NCBI GenBank assembly: GCA_030681145.1
Contig: JAUXXK010000389.1
Coordinates: 1-7,261, forward strand
Direction: 5' to 3'
Length of the DNA stretch: 7,261 nucleotides
Source of the DNA: Methanobacteriaceae archaeon
GTDB taxonomy: Archaea > Methanobacteriota > Methanobacteria > Methanobacteriales > Methanobacteriaceae
Shown: one piece after another, positions 5,598 to 7,261 of the stretch
Position numbering within the stretch: position 1 is the stretch's first letter
How the letters are laid out: the number at the start of each line of letters is the position of its first letter
Program-made: the position numbers and the translations under genes
The notes under the pieces: generated by a model
What the model saw: only the letters and a program-made list of their open reading frames with translations
Databases searched by the model: none
Told to the model about the DNA's origin: nothing

Positions 5598-6968
5598 TCA
5601 TTTATTCTTTTCCTGTGACATGGCCAGAAGTATAGCATCAGATTCATGGACATCATAGTATTTGAAGTGTGTGATGAACTTTTTTAGATGCTTTTCACCA
5701 TCTTCAGTTAGGGAATATTTTTCTTCAATTTCTTCAATTAAAAACTCATTCTTTTTTAAAGGGTGTATGAGATCTTTAAATTGACCATCGAAATCATAAT
5801 GTTCACTGCATGTTGCATTAAGTTCACTGAGTACTGGAATATAGTTGTCTGGATGGAAAACCCGTTGTAATGATCCAATAATATCTGCTTTGGTTTTTGA
5901 TTCATTGGCCCACAAGGTATATAAAATCCAGTTTCTAAATGCCATTAATTGATTTTCTTCCCAACATGCTTGTAATGGTAGTTTATATTCTTGTGAATAA
6001 TCTGCTTCTTCACCTTTTTGAGCTGAAATAGCTTCTCTAAGTAATCCTACGGCATCTTTAAAAATATTTGCCCCTACTATTATTCCAATTATAGTATCCA
6101 CAAAATAAATACCGTATAGGGTGAAAATAGCACCTATGATAACTGATACGCCGATAAATATATGGTTTTTCGAATCTACGGACTGGGATATTAATGTTAA
6201 GCTATTGGCAGTATTTCCCACATATCGTTGGTAATAAAAAAGAAATACAGCGGCCAATATGGCTATTGCTTCAACAGCTATAACCAGATATGGTAGGGTC
6301 ATAGGCTCGGCATTTCCTGCTAGTGTTGCTAATAGGTGGGTTACAGAATCAAATAAAACACTCACTGAAGCAATGAATAATCCAAAGATAACAAGAAATG
6401 TACTTAGATTTTCCCGGTGATATTTAATTCCCAGCCAAACTAAGATTGCTTCTACTGTGTCCATGGTAGCGTCAGTTCCGTCGGCAATTAAACCAATACT
6501 GCCACTTATTAAACCACTACCTAGTTTTAGCACGGCCAGAAATGCATCTAAAAATGTGGTGTTTTTGGCGGTTGTGGAAGGTTTTAACTCTTTATTTGCT
6601 ATAGCTGCGTCTTTTTTCATATTTTTTACGTATTTTTCAGCTTTAATCAGCCCTTCTGGTGTTAATTCGTATTTATTATCGTCATTAAGCTTTATCCAGC
6701 CATCATTGATTAGTTTATCCATTTCCTCTTTAGTTCCCTGGCTGGCTTCTTTGGTCATTCCATCTTCTAGTTTGGAGCGCATGTGGGAAATGGTAAAAAA
6801 TAATCTTTCGGTTAAGGGTTGCCCTTTTTCAGGTAACTGTTGATACCAAATCAAAGATAGAAATAGTATAGATTTTTCCCATAATTCATCTAAACTAAGT
6901 GAGCCTCCTTTTCGGAGGGCCATCATCAAAAATTTGTCATAACCTAAAACTGTTTTATTATCCGCCAT
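5598..6968 (-). CDS. Cation diffusion facilitator-like membrane protein flanked by two winged-helix-like domains
   Basis: The 456 residues fall into three parts. Residues 1 to about 135 are soluble and helical and end in a wing-like WIKLNDDNKYELTPEGLIKA (91-110), typical of winged-helix domains. Residues about 139-313 hold six predicted membrane segments (near 139-161, 167-182, 188-213, 225-247, 270-290 and 291-311). The first two carry the CDF pattern GLISGSIGLIADGTDATMD, with Asp166 and Asp170 at the DxxxD metal site. At the site usually HxxxD in segment five, the order is Asp265-xxx-His269. Residues 325-456 form a second soluble domain with YSLTEDGEKHLKKF (418-431), again wing-like, replacing the usual ferredoxin-like C-terminal metal domain. 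CDF proteins export Zn, Mn, Fe or similar divalent ions in exchange for protons. The added domains suggest a sensing or regulatory role, which is inference. The ATG start follows a GAGATGA site. Typical CDF proteins are about 300 residues. Confidence 0.8.
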   Translation of the reverse strand: MADNKTVLGYDKFLMMALRKGGSLSLDELWEKSILFLSLIWYQQLPEKGQPLTERLFFTISHMRSKLEDGMTKEASQGTKEEMDKLINDGWIKLNDDNKYELTPEGLIKAEKYVKNMKKDAAIANKELKPSTTAKNTTFLDAFLAVLKLGSGLISGSIGLIADGTDATMDTVEAILVWLGIKYHRENLSTFLVIFGLFIASVSVLFDSVTHLLATLAGNAEPMTLPYLVIAVEAIAILAAVFLFYYQRYVGNTANSLTLISQSVDSKNHIFIGVSVIIGAIFTLYGIYFVDTIIGIIVGANIFKDAVGLLREAISAQKGEEADYSQEYKLPLQACWEENQLMAFRNWILYTLWANESKTKADIIGSLQRVFHPDNYIPVLSELNATCSEHYDFDGQFKDLIHPLKKNEFLIEEIEEKYSLTEDGEKHLKKFITHFKYYDVHESDAILLAMSQEKNK

Positions 6969-6992
6969 TTAATCATCTCATTTAGATCCATT

Positions 6993-7045
6993 ATTATAAA
7001 TATAAATTATTTATTCCAAAATGCTTTTTTAGTCTTATAAATTCA
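6993..7045 (-). promoter_or_regulatory. Promoter region of the CDF-like gene (two candidate TATA boxes)
   Basis: On the minus strand GAATTTATAAG (about 7045-7035) would give a leader of about 40 bases. AATTTATATTTATAATA (about 7008-6992) would give a very short leader, hard to reconcile with the ribosome binding site (GAGATGA) before the ATG. The first box is therefore slightly preferred. Base composition prevents a firm choice. Confidence 0.3.
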
Positions 7046-7076
7046 TATAATCTCCTTAAACAACATGAAAATATAA

Positions 7077-7208
7077 CATGCGCTTTATGGCATATTACCT
7101 TCTTTTATCTACTTGGTATTAAGTTTCGTTTTGTGGGCAATGTTTGGGAAGGCATCATCTGATATAAATCGCGATAATATCTTTAAAATAAGAACGCATA
7201 CAGAATAA
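7077..7208 (+). other. Short orphan hydrophobic reading frame (possible gene fragment)
   Basis: A 43-codon plus-strand frame between TAA 7074-7076 and TAA 7206-7208 reads as one likely membrane helix (LPSFIYLVLSFVLWAMFGKA), then a polar, basic tail (SSDINRDNIFKIRTHTE). It has no ATG near its beginning, only internal TTG and a late ATG, and no ribosome binding site. A neighbouring frame offers ATG at 7078 but stops after 14 codons, as a frameshifted remnant might. The sequence here is less AT-rich than the surrounding gap. I do not recognise a family. Confidence 0.2.
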
Positions 7209-7261
7209 TTTAATAGAAGTCTAATGGATATACTATTCAACTTAAAAATAAAATAAATATT

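Noticed and set aside
6457..6843. Plus-strand 128-codon frame opposite the CDF-like gene
   Set aside because: Its Ser/Leu/Pro-rich composition is what the complement of the membrane and helical coding sequence gives. The minus-strand gene explains the region.
7031..7057. Minus-strand AAGGAG followed by ATG AAT TTA TAA upstream of the CDF-like gene
   Set aside because: It encodes only three residues. It could be a leader mini-frame, but nothing else supports it and it overlaps the likely TATA box.

Overview
The window is very AT-rich and most likely comes from a methanogenic archaeon of the order Methanobacteriales, probably Methanobacterium or a close relative. This is an inference. It rests on GGTGA-type ribosome binding sites, GTG and TTG starts, TATA boxes of archaeal form (TTTTATATAA), and a TIGR00288-type NYN protein, a family I know mainly from methanogens. 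I see no tRNA, rRNA, CRISPR array or insertion sequence.

Left end (1 to about 2100): the window opens inside a large plus-strand gene for an Eco57I-class (type IIG-like) adenine-specific DNA methyltransferase/restriction enzyme. It carries NLFGVDLN and the catalytic NPPW, then a TaqI-like specificity region and a helical tail. Its 5' end lies outside the window. Just downstream is a decayed fragment that reads as the C-terminal tail of a second enzyme of the same class, broken by stops and a frameshift.

Middle (2100-4870): three minus-strand genes are separated by AT-rich gaps and are probably transcribed singly. They encode a stand-alone GyrI-like small-molecule-binding protein, a universal stress protein with a complete ATP-binding signature, and a NYN-domain protein with altered acidic residues. 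A 382-base divergent gap then leads to a plus-strand PaaI-like hotdog thioesterase. These look like general accessory or stress genes and show no shared pathway.

Right end (4870-7261): a minus-strand four-repeat TPR protein converges on the thioesterase. Upstream of it on the same strand lies the most unusual gene of the window, a cation diffusion facilitator-like membrane domain held between two cytosolic segments that look like winged helices. The 227-base gap between these two genes holds a perfect 9-bp inverted repeat and a possible small decayed reading frame. The last 293 bases hold the transporter's promoter region and a short orphan hydrophobic reading frame.

I do not see a clear multi-gene undescribed system. 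The best leads are the winged-helix/CDF/winged-helix fusion, the restriction-modification relic, and the bulged GC-containing hairpin at 2776-2819.
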